From CAWIUB01 sp963839995 (GTDB lineage: Bacteria; Actinomycetota; Actinomycetes; Mycobacteriales; Jatrophihabitantaceae), in NCBI GenBank assembly GCA_963839995.1, contig CAWIXH010000005.1, positions 1-64,000 on the forward strand: a stretch of DNA of 64,000 nt, given 5' to 3'. The translations under genes and the position numbers were made by a program. Shown one piece after another: positions 1 through 9,253 of this stretch (position 1 is its first letter; each line of letters begins with the position of its first letter). The notes beneath the pieces are model-generated. The model ran no database searches, was not told the DNA's origin, and saw nothing but the letters and a program-made list of their open reading frames with translations.

Positions 1-1
1 A

Positions 2-1719
2 ACCCGTATCCACGAGTAAGTCGGTGATCGTCGGCGTGTGATATGCAGAAAGTGCCTGCCCTGCAAGGAGAATCCGGGTTGCTAAGACCGAGGATTCACC
101 GAGCAGGGAGGCACCTTCGTGGTGACCAAGATACGCGATGCGAAGCAGCGCTGGAAGCGGGTGCGGATCGGCGCGCCGGACCCGTCGTTGACGCCGGTCG
201 CGGGTCTGGCGGTGGTGCGCGAGCTGGTCGACCGGCTCCGGATCGTCGAGTCGATCGACGCGGCGACCGGCCCGATCAAGACGCGGGCGCGGGGTCACGG
301 GGTCGGGGGTCTGCTGGTCGGGATGGCCACGGCGCAGCTGGCCGGGCAGGACTTCCTGGTCGGCCTGGACCGGGTACGTACCGACACGGCCGGGCAGGCG
401 CTCGCTGCGGTGCCGGGGTTGGCGGCCAGTACTGCGTGTGGGCTGGCGCGGCGGGTCGACGACGGGCAGTGGCGAGCGGTGGAGGCCGGAATCGGGGCGG
501 TGCACCAGCGGATGCTCGGCCTGTTGCCCGGGTCGCGGCGGCGGGTGCTGTCCGCGGGCGCGACGATCGATCAGGACGCGACCGACGTGGAGGTCTACGG
601 GCGTAAGAAACGTGGCGTGGCCTACAACTATCAGGGGCAGCGGTGCGGGCGTCCGCACGTGGCGGCGTGGGCCGAGACCGGCACGGTGCTGGCCGCGGAC
701 CTGCTCGCCGGAGATCAGGACCCGCGTTCGGGCGCCTCGGCGCTGCTGCGCCGCGCGTATGCCGCGCTGCCCGCGTCGGTGCGTACCGGGCCGGTGTCGA
801 TGCGCGCCGATGGCGGCTACTTCGCCGGGGACCTGGCCCGCACCGCCCGCGAACTGCACGTCTCGTTCGCGATCGGTGCCAAACGTATCCCGGCGGTGTG
901 GCGGGCGCTGGCCGAGATCGGCGAGGACGACTGGACCGACGCGGTCGACATGGAAGGCGCGCAGGTCGCGGTGTCCGACTACGCGCCAGCCGGCTGGCCT
1001 GAGGGCACCCGGATGCTGATCCGTCGAGTCCGTATCGACGCCGCCGACATCTCCACCGACCCGCGGGCACGACGGCGGCGCACGATCCCCAAAGACCAGT
1101 TGCAACTGGCCCTGGACGGGCTCAGCGACGCCGCCTACGGCTACAGCTTCATCCTCACCGACCTGGACTGCTCCACCGGCGCGAAGGCCGCCGCGGTCGA
1201 GCACTGGTACCGGCACCGCACCGAGATCGAGGACCGCTTCCGCGACAGCAAGCACGGCGCAGCGTTGCGGCACCTGCCCTCCGGTCACCCCGAGATCAAC
1301 ATCGCGTGGATGTGGGCCGCGCTGCTCGCGACCAGCATCGCCGGCTGGCTGCACCAACTCACCGCCAGCAGCGACCGACACGGCCGCCTTTCCGGCTGGG
1401 GCACCCGCGGCGGCAAAGCCATGATCGCCACCCTGCGGCAGGCGATCATCCGCGTTCCCGCCCGGCTGGTCCACCACGCCGGCCAGCCCATCCTGCGCCC
1501 ACCACCGGGATACACCCTGCTCGCCGAAGTACTCGCCCGACTACGCGCGCTGCCCACCGCAGCCTGATCATCGGCCGCCTTCCAGGCCCGACGTCACCGG
1601 AGACCCGCTACCCGAGGCGCCACTCGGGCCAGCGGCATGCCCGAAACCCGCACACCACCACCACAAGATCAACAAATGGCGTCGGAGATCAACTCAGTGG
1701 TCTACTCGTGGAATCGGGT
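2..1719 (+). mobile_element. IS1380-family insertion sequence
   Basis: The transposase at 119-1567 is flanked by an imperfect inverted repeat. Bases 2-18 match the reverse complement of 1703-1719 at 15 of 17 positions (core CCACGAGTA). The distance between repeats (about 1.72 kb) and a single transposase are usual for IS1380 elements. The target duplication cannot be checked because the window starts at the left end. The right end lies inside the 3' end of the LigD-type gene, so the last codons of that gene come from the IS. Confidence 0.8.
119..1567 (+). CDS. IS1380 family transposase
   Basis: This 482-residue DDE transposase belongs to the IS1380 family (recognised from overall sequence) and should cut and paste the element that carries it. 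Likely catalytic acidic residues lie in the segments TIDQDATDVEVYG (about residues 149-161), MRADGGYF (about 228-235) and, near the C-terminus, HRTEIEDRFRDSKHG (about 364-378). The last matches the YREW/E-containing region of DDE enzymes. The start is GTG at 119, with AGGGAG 8 bases upstream; a second GTG follows at 122. The gene is full length and uninterrupted, so the element may still be active. Confidence 0.9.
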   Translation: MVTKIRDAKQRWKRVRIGAPDPSLTPVAGLAVVRELVDRLRIVESIDAATGPIKTRARGHGVGGLLVGMATAQLAGQDFLVGLDRVRTDTAGQALAAVPGLAASTACGLARRVDDGQWRAVEAGIGAVHQRMLGLLPGSRRRVLSAGATIDQDATDVEVYGRKKRGVAYNYQGQRCGRPHVAAWAETGTVLAADLLAGDQDPRSGASALLRRAYAALPASVRTGPVSMRADGGYFAGDLARTARELHVSFAIGAKRIPAVWRALAEIGEDDWTDAVDMEGAQVAVSDYAPAGWPEGTRMLIRRVRIDAADISTDPRARRRRTIPKDQLQLALDGLSDAAYGYSFILTDLDCSTGAKAAAVEHWYRHRTEIEDRFRDSKHGAALRHLPSGHPEINIAWMWAALLATSIAGWLHQLTASSDRHGRLSGWGTRGGKAMIATLRQAIIRVPARLVHHAGQPILRPPPGYTLLAEVLARLRALPTAA

Positions 1720-2581
1720 CTAAAGACTGAGGGTCGTTGTTCATCAGCAGCCACGGGTCACCGCTACTGGCTAGCCGCTCGGGCAGCGTGGAGATCGTGA
1801 ACTGGTCAGGGTGCACGTGATCGAGTTCGTCCCAGCCGATCGGCGTGGAAACCTGCGCGTCTAGTCGAGCCCGAACGCACCAGGCACCGAACACCGTCTT
1901 GTGCGGCGCGTTCTGGTTGAAGTCGACGAAGACCCGACGGCCGCGTTCTTCCTTCCACCACGCGGCCGTAATCAACTCCGGGCGGCGGCGCTCGAGCTCG
2001 CGGGCAATGGCGACAGCGGCCGTACGCACCCGGTAGGAGTCCCAGCGTCGCTGCAGCCGCACGTACACGTGCAGGCCGCGGTTGCCCGTGGTCTTCGGGT
2101 AGCCGGTCACGCCGACCTCATCGAGCAAGGCCTTCAGCTCGTGCGCTGCCTCGCGGATCTGTCCGAACTCGATGCCCGGCGTGGGGTCCAGGTCGATCCG
2201 CAATTCGACCGTGTGTCCCGGATCGTCGGCGCGGTACGGCCAGACGTGAAAGCCGAGGCATCCCTGGTTCACCGCCCAGAGCACGTGATCGATATCGGGA
2301 ACCACCAGCGCCTGCGAGGTCGTGCCGTTTGGCGTCGACACCACCGTGGTCTGCAACCAGGGCGGGACAGCCTTCGGGACCCGCTTCTGAAAGAACGACG
2401 GTCCTGAGGCGCCCGCAGGGAACCGCTGCAGCAGCACTGGACGTCCACCCACGGTGCGCATCAGCGGTTCCTCGACCCGCAGATAATGCTCGGCAAGGTC
2501 ACCCTTGGTGTGCCCTCGCTCCGCGAAGTACACCTTGTCCGGATGGGTGATCGTCACCTTCCGGTCGACCGGATCAGCCAC
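1694..2581 (-). CDS. LigD-type NHEJ DNA polymerase/primase domain protein, 3' end cut by IS
   Basis: Stand-alone LigD polymerase-domain protein (AEP/primase fold), which fills gaps during non-homologous end joining, usually with Ku. Family motifs are visible: QRFPAGASGPSFFQKR near residue 52, the metal-binding RIDLDPTPG near 128, the TTGNRGLHVYVRL segment near 163 and FVDFNQNAPHKTVFGAW near 218. Homologues continue about 30-40 residues beyond the SLDP motif. Here the frame reads into the inverted repeat of the neighbouring IS1380 element and stops after six unrelated residues. The catalytic core is complete, so activity is possible. The start is a GTG. No ku or ligase gene lies in this window. 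Confidence 0.85.
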   Translation of the reverse strand: MADPVDRKVTITHPDKVYFAERGHTKGDLAEHYLRVEEPLMRTVGGRPVLLQRFPAGASGPSFFQKRVPKAVPPWLQTTVVSTPNGTTSQALVVPDIDHVLWAVNQGCLGFHVWPYRADDPGHTVELRIDLDPTPGIEFGQIREAAHELKALLDEVGVTGYPKTTGNRGLHVYVRLQRRWDSYRVRTAAVAIARELERRRPELITAAWWKEERGRRVFVDFNQNAPHKTVFGAWCVRARLDAQVSTPIGWDELDHVHPDQFTISTLPERLASSGDPWLLMNNDPQSLDPIPRVDH

Positions 2582-2745
2582 CAGATCACCGTACGCGCCG
2601 CGACTTGCGAGCTATCGATGGTCGGGTAGGAGGCTGGCGCGGTGGCGGTGATCGACGGTAGGTCCCGGCGCTCGCACCCGCCGTTTCCCGCGGGCACCTT
2701 TCGCCGCCGACCCTGGCCGACGCCCCGTTTCCAGCCTCCCCCCAA

Positions 2746-2779
2746 AGAACCGTGCATGACCTACTAAGTCACACGGCTC
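2746..2779 (-). ncRNA. Group II intron domain V
   Basis: The 34-nt hairpin folds as GAGCCGUG pairing with CACGGUUC, then a 2-nt bulge (UG) on the 3' strand, then UGAC pairing with GUCA, with a short apical loop. This is the catalytic domain V architecture, with the triad in the lower stem. It lies just downstream of the maturase stop and about 120 nt before the predicted 3' splice site. Confidence 0.85.
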
Positions 2780-2791
2780 AGCCGCACCCCT

Positions 2792-4096
2792 TCACCGGAC
2801 GGCATGCGCAGGGTCGTGCCGGACGCTTCCCACCAGGCGGACCAGCCCCAGGCACTCGTGATCGATCAGGACCCGCAGCCCGTAGCGGCGTCCGTGGTGG
2901 CCGTGCTTGTTCGAGATGAAGCGGGCCAGCCGCTCCATCGTGAACTGGTCGAGGTCGTGGAACACCGTGGTCGAGTTCCCGTACCGGAAATAGCCACGCC
3001 ATCCGATCAGGAATCGATTCAGGTTCCGCACGACGTCCTCGACGGGCAGCATCAGCCACCGCCGGTCGGTATGCAACCGGATGCGGTCCTTGGCCCGGCC
3101 GACCGAACGGTCGGAGGGCCATCGGCTCAGAAAGTGCCTGCCCTTGCGGGTAAAGCTCTCCACCCGGCGATGGTGGAAACCCAGAAACGTGAAACTCGAC
3201 TTGGCCTCTCGCAGGTTCACCAGCGAGGTCTTGGCCGGAGCCAGGGACAACCCCAGCCCGGTCAGTATGCCGGTGAGCACCGCGAGCGCCTCCTCGGCCC
3301 GTTCCCGGGTCGGCGAGAGGATCACCAGATCATCCGCGAAGCGGATGATCTGGCCCAATCGGCGGTGATCCTGCTGCCACCTGCGATCCAGGCGGTGCAG
3401 CACCACGTTCGCCATCAACGGACTGATCACCCCGCCCTGAGCGGTCCCGGTCTCGGGATGGATCAAGGTCTCCCCGGTCCAGATCCCTGCCCGTAACCAC
3501 CCCATCAGCAGCTTCACCATCCGCCGGTCGCTGATCCGCTCCTCGAGAGCGGAACGCAACACCTCCGGCCGGATCGAATCGAAGAAGCTGGCGATGTCGG
3601 CGTCCACCACCCAGGTCCTGCCCCCGTTGACCCCTACCCGGATCGCCTCCAGCGCTTGATGCGCCGAACGCTTCGGGCGGAAACCGTAGGAGCAATCGAG
3701 GAAGTCGGCTTCGAAGATCGGTTCGCAGACCAGCTTCGCCGCAGCCTGGACCACCCGATCACGCACAGCGGGAACCCCAAGATTTCTGGTCCCACCACTC
3801 GCTTTCGGTATGGCCACCCGCCGCACCGGCAACGGCCGGTAGCTGCCCGCTTCAAGCTCGACGCGCAGGACGTCGAGCAACTCCTCGACTCCCTGCTCCT
3901 CGACCTGGACGATGGATACGCCATCCACCCCGGGGGCGCCACCATTGGCGGCGACCTCGAACCACGCCCTGCGTAATACGTCCGCACGGTGGACCTTGTC
4001 GTAGAGCGCGTGGAAGCGTCTGGACGGCGACTGCTTGGCCGCCCGGTACAGCTTGTGCTGAAGATCTCGGGTCTTATCACGGGTGCCGTTAGCCAT
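2792..4096 (-). CDS. ltrA: Group II intron reverse transcriptase/maturase
   Basis: Intron-encoded protein of about 434 residues that splices and mobilises the intron it lies in. Reverse transcriptase blocks are clear: SYGFRPKRSAHQALEAI, VVDADIASFFDSI, GTAQGGVISPLMANVVL and the catalytic IRFADDLVIL. The C-terminal maturase (X) domain contains FLIGWRGYFRYGNS. There is no HNH endonuclease domain, so mobility would be endonuclease-independent. I chose ATG 4096 because homologues start near this MANGTRDKTRD segment; TTG 4129 and GTG 4126 in the same frame would add 10-11 residues. All core motifs are intact. Confidence 0.9.
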   Translation of the reverse strand: MANGTRDKTRDLQHKLYRAAKQSPSRRFHALYDKVHRADVLRRAWFEVAANGGAPGVDGVSIVQVEEQGVEELLDVLRVELEAGSYRPLPVRRVAIPKASGGTRNLGVPAVRDRVVQAAAKLVCEPIFEADFLDCSYGFRPKRSAHQALEAIRVGVNGGRTWVVDADIASFFDSIRPEVLRSALEERISDRRMVKLLMGWLRAGIWTGETLIHPETGTAQGGVISPLMANVVLHRLDRRWQQDHRRLGQIIRFADDLVILSPTRERAEEALAVLTGILTGLGLSLAPAKTSLVNLREAKSSFTFLGFHHRRVESFTRKGRHFLSRWPSDRSVGRAKDRIRLHTDRRWLMLPVEDVVRNLNRFLIGWRGYFRYGNSTTVFHDLDQFTMERLARFISNKHGHHGRRYGLRVLIDHECLGLVRLVGSVRHDPAHAVR

Positions 4097-4760
4097 CAGG
4101 CATTCACCGACCTGTCCCTTCCTCACCAAGCGTGTGATGCGGCAGGGGCCCTTCCCTCACCGGCGGTTATGTTGTCCAACCGGCTCACGCGGTACTACGG
4201 CCCCATCCGCCACCCTGCCGACTCGGCGCGACTTCCCGTTCAGACGGTTATACGCACCGGCTGCTCCCGACCACCGCACGATCGGGGTCGACGAGGGCTT
4301 CCCCAGTTCCCGTGCCCACCTTCTGCCCATCCCACTCCCCCTACCCCGGGGGGTTCCTCAGCGCCTGCAACTCCAGGTCTTCAGCGCCTTCCATGGCCTT
4401 CGCCGTGATTTCAGCGGCTCGGCACCCCCTTGTCCCCTGACGGGGTTAGCCTCACGAGGCTGCAGGATTCGCGTCATGCTGCGGGCTGGACAGTCGCTCC
4501 CCCCGAAGGGGCTTTCGACACTGCGCTTCGACGCCGGGCGTTTCCCCCCGACGCCGGCAGCCTGCTACCGGGCCTCCTGGCAGCTACCCGGACCGGACTC
4601 ACACCGGCTGGCGGACACGAGCTTGCGCGTGAATCACCTCAACGCGACCACCTCCAAGGTCATCACGTCGCGCGCCCACGCTACTGGGCACACGAAAGGG
4701 TCAGCTAGCCAACGTCCATGGGACGGTGACGCACACGCCGTGGGTTCGGAGTCATGCCAC

Positions 4761-6259
4761 CTAATGCGCTTGTTGCGCCGGGATGGCGGCGTTCGGCTGG
4801 CACGCAGCGCAGGCGATCTCCTCGGTGGGCTCGCCCACCGCGAGTACGTCGTCACGGATCGTCAACGCGGCCAGCACGCCGCCGAGCGCACACAGCGCTG
4901 CCGCGATCAAGACAGCCCGTTGGAAGCCGTCGGACAGCTGTGCAGGATCCGCGTAGGTCTGCTGGGTGATCCCCGCGATAGCAGGCAGCACGGCGACGGC
5001 GAACAGGCCGGCGGTACGCGCGATGTCGTTGTTCACCGCCGAGGCCACACCGACCTGCCGCTCCGGCGCGGCGGCGAGCACCGTCGCCGTCAGCGGCGCG
5101 ACCGTGAACGAAAGCCCGAGCGCGAACACAAGGATGGCCGGAAGCACGGTCGTGAGATAGCTCGACTGCGGACCGATCCGAGCCAGCAACGCGAGACCAC
5201 ACCCCGCCACGATCGGACCGACCGTCATCGGCCAGCGCGGACCGATCCGCGTGGCGAGCCGTCCAGCACGAGCCGACAGCAGCAGCATCACCAGCGTCAC
5301 GGGCAACAGCGAACTGCCCGCCGCCACTGGGCTGAAGCCGCTAACGACCTGCAGTTGCACCGGCAGAAGGAACAGCGCGCCGGCCAGCGCCGCATATACG
5401 AGGAGCGTCACGAGGTTCGCCGCGCTGAACTGCCGCGAGCGGAACAGCGACAGCGGCATCATCGGGTCCGGCCGGCGTTGCTCGTTGACGAGGAACGCAA
5501 CGAGCAGCAGCACACCGGCGATCCCACTCACCACGATCGACGCCGGCCAGTGCCTCGCCGGCCCCTCGATCAGCGCGTAGATCACACCGGCCAGACCGAG
5601 CGCCGCGAGCGCCGCGCCGGGTACGTCCAGACGTCCGGACGCCTGCTCGTCGCGCGTCTCCGGTACGTGCCGCTGCGCAACGACGACTACCAGGAGGGCG
5701 AGCGGCAGGTTGATCAGGAACGCCAATCGCCAACCCCACGGCGCGACGCCGACCAAAACGCCGCCGAGTACCGGACCGATCGCCGTGGCGATACCACCGA
5801 GTCCGGACCACGCGCCGACCGCCTCCGCGCGATCCTCACGCCGGAACACCGCCTCGAGGATGGCCAGAGAACCGGGAGTGAGCAACGCCGACCCGACGCC
5901 TGCAACGCTCTCATCGCGATGAGCACGCCGGACGTCGGCGCTACAGCACACCCCGCCGAGGCGAAGGCGAACCACACCACGCCGAGGACGAAGATCCGCC
6001 GACGCCCCAGCCGGTCGCCGAGCGACCCGCCGAGCAGCAACAGCCCGGACAGCGTCAGGGTATATGCGTTGATCGTCCATTGCAGGCTGGTCAGCCCGGC
6101 GTCGAGGTTCTCGCCGATCCGCGGCAACGCCACGTTGACTACGGTCGCGTCCAGTTGCGCGAGGCCGCTGCCGAGAATCGTCGCGAGCAATACCCAGCGT
6201 CCCCGCGCCGAGCGGTACAGCACGCCCGGTCGACCGGCAGCAACGACCGGTCCGTTCAC
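4761..6259 (-). pseudogene. DHA2-type MFS drug transporter, frameshifted
   Basis: Major facilitator of the 14-TM DHA2/EmrB-QacA type. The N-terminal half, with LAQLDATVVNVALPRIG (motif D1) and GDRLGRRRIF (motif A), is read in one frame. The rest (LTPGSLAILEAVF onward, including the long hydrophobic segments to the C-terminus) is read in another. The switch is at about 5899, where CAGGCGTC would restore the frame if it were CAGGGCGTC, so one G appears to be missing. The start is taken as GTG 6259 with AGGGG upstream. It is either a real pseudogene or a one-base sequencing error. Its stop lies about 70 bases from the group II intron. Confidence 0.8.
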
Positions 6260-6367
6260 GTCCGCCCCTCTGCATTGCCGCTCGCACACTCGGCACTCCT
6301 CGGACCGTACAGCGCTGGGCTATCCGGTTTCCCGGTGATGGGCGACACTGCACGGTAGGAGGCTGCC

Positions 6368-6967
6368 ATGGGGATCTTGACGCCGGGTTTTCGCGGGCGG
6401 GCCCGCGACTCCGACGTCCAGTTGCCGCCGGGCCAGTACCTGACCCGGGACTTTCCGGTGCTGTCGGCCGGGCCGACGCCGCGGATCCCCCTTGACCGGT
6501 GGGAGTTCACGATCACGACGGAGTCCGGCGCGGTGCATCGCTGGTCGTGGCCGGAGTTGTTGGCGCTGCCGAGTGAGTCGCCGACCCTCGATATCCATTG
6601 CGTCACCAAGTGGTCGAAGCTCGGCACGAGTTGGGAGGGTGTTTCGCTCGACATCCTGTTCGCCGGTGTCGACACAGCAGCCGACTACGCGATGGTGCAC
6701 TCCTACGGCGGGTACACCACGAACCTGCCACTGGAGGACCTGCTCGACGGGCGGGCGTGGATCGTCCACCGCTACGAGGGCGAGCAGCTGCGCGCCGAAC
6801 ACGGCGGACCGGCCCGACTGCTCGTCCCTCACCTGTATTTCTGGAAGTCGGCGAAGTGGGTGCGCGGCATCGAGCTGATGCTGCAAAACGACCTCGGCTT
6901 CTGGGAGAGCCTGGGCTATCACGAATACGGCGATCCGTGGCGCGAACAGCGGTACGCGGGCGACTAG
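6368..6967 (+). CDS. Molybdopterin-dependent sulfite-oxidase-like oxidoreductase
   Basis: 199-residue protein of the sulfite oxidase/MsrP-like molybdenum-cofactor family, lacking haem and dimerisation domains. The cofactor cysteine is in LDIHCVTKWSKL (about residue 78). The conserved MVHSYGGYTTNLPLEDLLDG and HGGPARLLVPHLYFWKSAKWV segments follow. There is no signal peptide, so it is probably cytoplasmic. It begins at ATG 6368 behind a GGAGG. It is followed, with overlap, by an FAD/NAD reductase and a DUF6510 protein. This trio is common in actinobacteria and suggests an oxidoreductase with its own electron donor; the substrate is unknown. Confidence 0.9.
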   Translation: MGILTPGFRGRARDSDVQLPPGQYLTRDFPVLSAGPTPRIPLDRWEFTITTESGAVHRWSWPELLALPSESPTLDIHCVTKWSKLGTSWEGVSLDILFAGVDTAADYAMVHSYGGYTTNLPLEDLLDGRAWIVHRYEGEQLRAEHGGPARLLVPHLYFWKSAKWVRGIELMLQNDLGFWESLGYHEYGDPWREQRYAGD

Positions 6968-7701
6968 CCGAGCGACTGCGCTGGCGGGTCGCCCGGCTGC
7001 TCGGCGTACGCGACGAGACGGCCACGGCCCGCACGCTCGTGTTGCAGCTCGACGGGTGGGTCGGGCATCTTCCCGGCCAGCACGTCGACGTGCGGCTCAC
7101 CGCCGAAGACGGCTACTCCACCCAGCGCAGCTACTCGATCGCCTCGGACGAGCACGGCGATCAGGTCGAGCTGACCGTCCAGGTCGTGGCCGGCGGCGAG
7201 GTGTCGCCGTTTCTCGCGCGGGACTTCGCGATCGGCGGTCTGGTCGAGATCCGTGGCCCAGTAGGCGGGTGGTTCGTGTGGCGGCCCGACGAAACCAGTC
7301 CGGTGCTGCAGATCGGAGGCGGCTCGGGCATCGTCCCGCTGATGGCGATGGTGCGTGCCCGGCGAGCCGCGAACAACCGGGTCCCCTTCCGGCTCATCTA
7401 CTCCGTCCGCACACCGGACGAGGTGTACTACGCCGACGAGCTGCGTCGCCGGACCCGAGACGACGGCGGCCTGGACACGACGCTGCTCTACACGCGCGTT
7501 GCACCGGACGGCTGGCCACGGCCGCCAGGACGCGTCACCCTTGCCGACCTCAGCGCGTTCGGCTGGCCGGTCGACCTATCGCCGCGTTGCTACGTGTGCG
7601 GGCCCACCGGTTTCGTCGAGACGGTCGCGGACATGCTCGTGACGCTGGGCAACGACGCCGACCAGATTCGCACCGAACGATTCGGACCCAGTGGAGGCTG
7701 A
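6937..7701 (+). CDS. FAD/NAD(P)-binding ferredoxin-reductase-type oxidoreductase
   Basis: Flavin reductase of the ferredoxin-NADP reductase superfamily. It has an FAD-binding barrel with the RSYSIAS motif (about residue 63) and an NAD(P)-binding lobe with GGGSGIVPLMAMVR and the C-terminal YVCGPTGFVETVADML. There is no 2Fe-2S domain. It probably passes electrons to the molybdenum enzyme encoded just upstream. The start is uncertain: GTG 6937 gives a 31-bp overlap with the preceding gene and a length typical of partners of this molybdoenzyme; the frame is open further upstream without a better start. Confidence 0.85.
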   Translation: MARTAVRGRLAERLRWRVARLLGVRDETATARTLVLQLDGWVGHLPGQHVDVRLTAEDGYSTQRSYSIASDEHGDQVELTVQVVAGGEVSPFLARDFAIGGLVEIRGPVGGWFVWRPDETSPVLQIGGGSGIVPLMAMVRARRAANNRVPFRLIYSVRTPDEVYYADELRRRTRDDGGLDTTLLYTRVAPDGWPRPPGRVTLADLSAFGWPVDLSPRCYVCGPTGFVETVADMLVTLGNDADQIRTERFGPSGG

Positions 7702-7702
7702 C

Positions 7703-7993
7703 ATGACCGACCCCACCACCGGCGAGAGCGCCTACCAGGACGGCAACGTGCTCGCGGGCCCATTCAGCGAAATCTTCACCGTCGACGTCACAGGCGCACA
7801 CACCACCTGTGCCAATTGCGGCCGGCACGCGCGCCTCGCCGAACTGCGCGTGTACACGGCGACGCCCGGGATGATCGCCCGATGCGCGGGCTGCGGCGAA
7901 GTCGTCGCCCGCCACGTCCGCACACCGAATGCGGCCTGGCTCGACTTGCGTGGCACGATCGCGCTCACGATCCCGCTGGCGAGCGACACGTAA
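7703..7993 (+). CDS. DUF6510 zinc-ribbon protein
   Basis: Small protein (96 residues from ATG 7703, with GGAGG upstream) with two CxxC pairs, TTCANCGRH and ARCAGCGEV, that would bind one zinc ion. It matches the DUF6510 proteins that follow the sulfite-oxidase-like/flavin-reductase pair in actinobacteria. Its function is unknown; an accessory or electron-transfer role is inferred only from context. One base separates it from the reductase gene, so the three genes form one operon. Confidence 0.8.
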   Translation: MTDPTTGESAYQDGNVLAGPFSEIFTVDVTGAHTTCANCGRHARLAELRVYTATPGMIARCAGCGEVVARHVRTPNAAWLDLRGTIALTIPLASDT

Positions 7994-8015
7994 CGGGCAC
8001 CGCCATCGGCAGCCG

Positions 8016-8438
8016 TCAGAGCCGGTTTGCGGGTGGGGCAGACGTCCCGGCGGTCCGTGGCATGTCTGGGTCTAGGCCGAACGCGGCGACGTGCGTCGGG
8101 TGAATGCGGATCATCTCGTCGGCGAAGCCTCGGCCCAGGGTGGCTCCGCCGGTGTTCAGCGTTTCGGCTCGTCCGCGCACCTCGAGCATGCGGGGCCGCC
8201 AAGGATCTATCGACACAAGGTCATCAACGACGAGCGCCACCCACGGGTTGGCTTGCACATCGCGGAACTTCTTTCTCGAGCCGAAGCGATGGCCGCCGAT
8301 GTCGATCGTGTCGAGTTCGGCGTTGTAGGCGAACGCCACCGGGACTACATGCGGCCGATTGTCGGACCCGGCAGTGGCCAGGCGGGCCAGCCGTTGAGTT
8401 GCCAAGTAATCCAGTTCGGGCGGGGTGAAGAGGCTCAT
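8016..8438 (-). CDS. PPOX-class F420-dependent oxidoreductase
   Basis: Protein of about 140 residues with the split beta-barrel fold of the pyridoxamine-phosphate-oxidase-like family, of the actinobacterial F420-binding type. Visible blocks are LATAGSDNRPHVVPVAFAYN, RFGSRKKFRDVQANPWVALVVDD and MLEVRGRAE. It probably reduces a small molecule with F420H2. I chose the internal ATG 8438 (MSLFTPPELDYL) rather than the upstream frame extension because homologues start there. It is convergent with the DUF6510 gene; 22 bases separate the stop codons. Confidence 0.85.
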   Translation of the reverse strand: MSLFTPPELDYLATQRLARLATAGSDNRPHVVPVAFAYNAELDTIDIGGHRFGSRKKFRDVQANPWVALVVDDLVSIDPWRPRMLEVRGRAETLNTGGATLGRGFADEMIRIHPTHVAAFGLDPDMPRTAGTSAPPANRL

Positions 8439-8464
8439 GCAGCCAGCAGACAACCTCAACGGGA

Positions 8465-8476
8465 CTTGAAGTCAAG
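8465..8476. promoter_or_regulatory. Candidate operator CTTGA-AG-TCAAG
   Basis: A perfect 12-bp palindrome (CTTGA, 2-bp spacer, TCAAG) lies 27 bases upstream of the F420-type PPOX gene and overlaps a TTGACT that could act as a -35 box. It could be bound by a MerR- or MarR-like regulator. No such gene lies next to it, so this is only a candidate. Confidence 0.3.
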
Positions 8477-8507
8477 GCTCTGCACTCGAGTCGTCATCTC
8501 GCGGACG

Positions 8508-9113
8508 TCAATCCCGTTCGGCGATCGTCAGGTCGAGCCGCCCCAGACGCTCGGGATCGAGCCAGGAGTGGATCTCGACGATCTTGCCGTTCGTGACGGT
8601 GAAGCCCATGACCGAGACCGGCCGTCCCTCGGCGGTCACCACGACTCCGGCTGCGCCGTTCACCAGCGCCGGCCGGACGAGAGCGCCGGGCCGCGTGAAC
8701 GTCACTGCTCGGCCAGCGACGGCTGCCACACCACGGACCACCGCCAAGGCGTCCGGGCGCAGCGCGCCACCGTCGGATCCCAACACCCGGCGCCACGCCC
8801 TGCTGGCGAGTTGCCTCGCCGCGGCCGGTGTCCGTCCCACCATGGGCGCGATGTCGTCGAAGGGCAGGTCGAACATGTCGTGGAGCGCGAACGCCAGACG
8901 CTCGGCGGGAGCCAGCGTGTCGAGCACCACCTGAAGCGCGAGACCGACCGACTCGGCCAGGAGCGGCTCCTGCTCGGGATCGGGCCCGTGCTCCGCGCGG
9001 CTGATGATCGGATCGGGCAGGTGGACGCCGACGGATCGCTCGCGCCGCACCTTGCGGGATCGCAGCATGTTCAGGCAGACCCGAACCACGATCGTGGTCA
9101 GCCATCCACCCAG
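8508..9113 (-). pseudogene. ECF sigma factor (SigJ/ECF41-like), 5' truncated
   Basis: From LGGWLTTIVVRVCLNMLRSRK (end of sigma region 2) this reads like an ECF41-type sigma factor: a linker, region 4 (VLDTLAPAERLAFALHDMFDLPFDDIAPMVGRTPAAARQ, cited in part) and the C-terminal SnoaL-like extension ending in a WLDPERL segment. The promoter-binding start of region 2 is missing. The frame continues upstream to 9470, but that stretch shows no sigma-like sequence and no credible start. The remnant lies beside a LuxR-type remnant, so a deletion may have joined two damaged regulators. Confidence 0.7.
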
Positions 9114-9253
9114 GCGTGGGCACGGTGGTGGCCGTCCGTGAGTCGCGCAATCCGCTGTCCCGGCGCCTCGCAAGCATATGGCCATGCGCGACGTGCCACC
9201 TGGCGTGTCGGGCGCTGCCTCGGGTGTGTTGAACGGCGGGCACGAAGGAAAGA

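Larger units (their letters stand above)
2626..4693 (-). mobile_element. Group II intron
   Basis: Complete group II intron on the minus strand. The 5' end is placed at 4693 (GTGTGCCC, matching the GUGYG consensus). The 3' end is placed near 2626, just after a 9-bp stem (GGAGGCTGG with CCAGCCTCC) that closes a domain VI-like hairpin and ends in TAC. A canonical 34-nt domain V lies at 2746-2779, 13 bases after the ORF stop. The 560 bases before the ORF have the purine-rich look of domains I-III. It sits between the MFS gene and the LigD-type gene, both read in the same direction. Ends are accurate to a few bases. Confidence 0.8.

Noticed and set aside
43..606. 187-codon frame at the window start
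   Set aside because: Overlaps the IS1380 transposase in another frame; only low-complexity Gly/Arg/Ala sequence.
4083..6338. 751-codon open frame on the plus strand
   Set aside because: It is antisense to the group II intron 5' region and the MFS gene; composition is Arg/Pro/Gln-rich with no domain. A GC-rich shadow frame.
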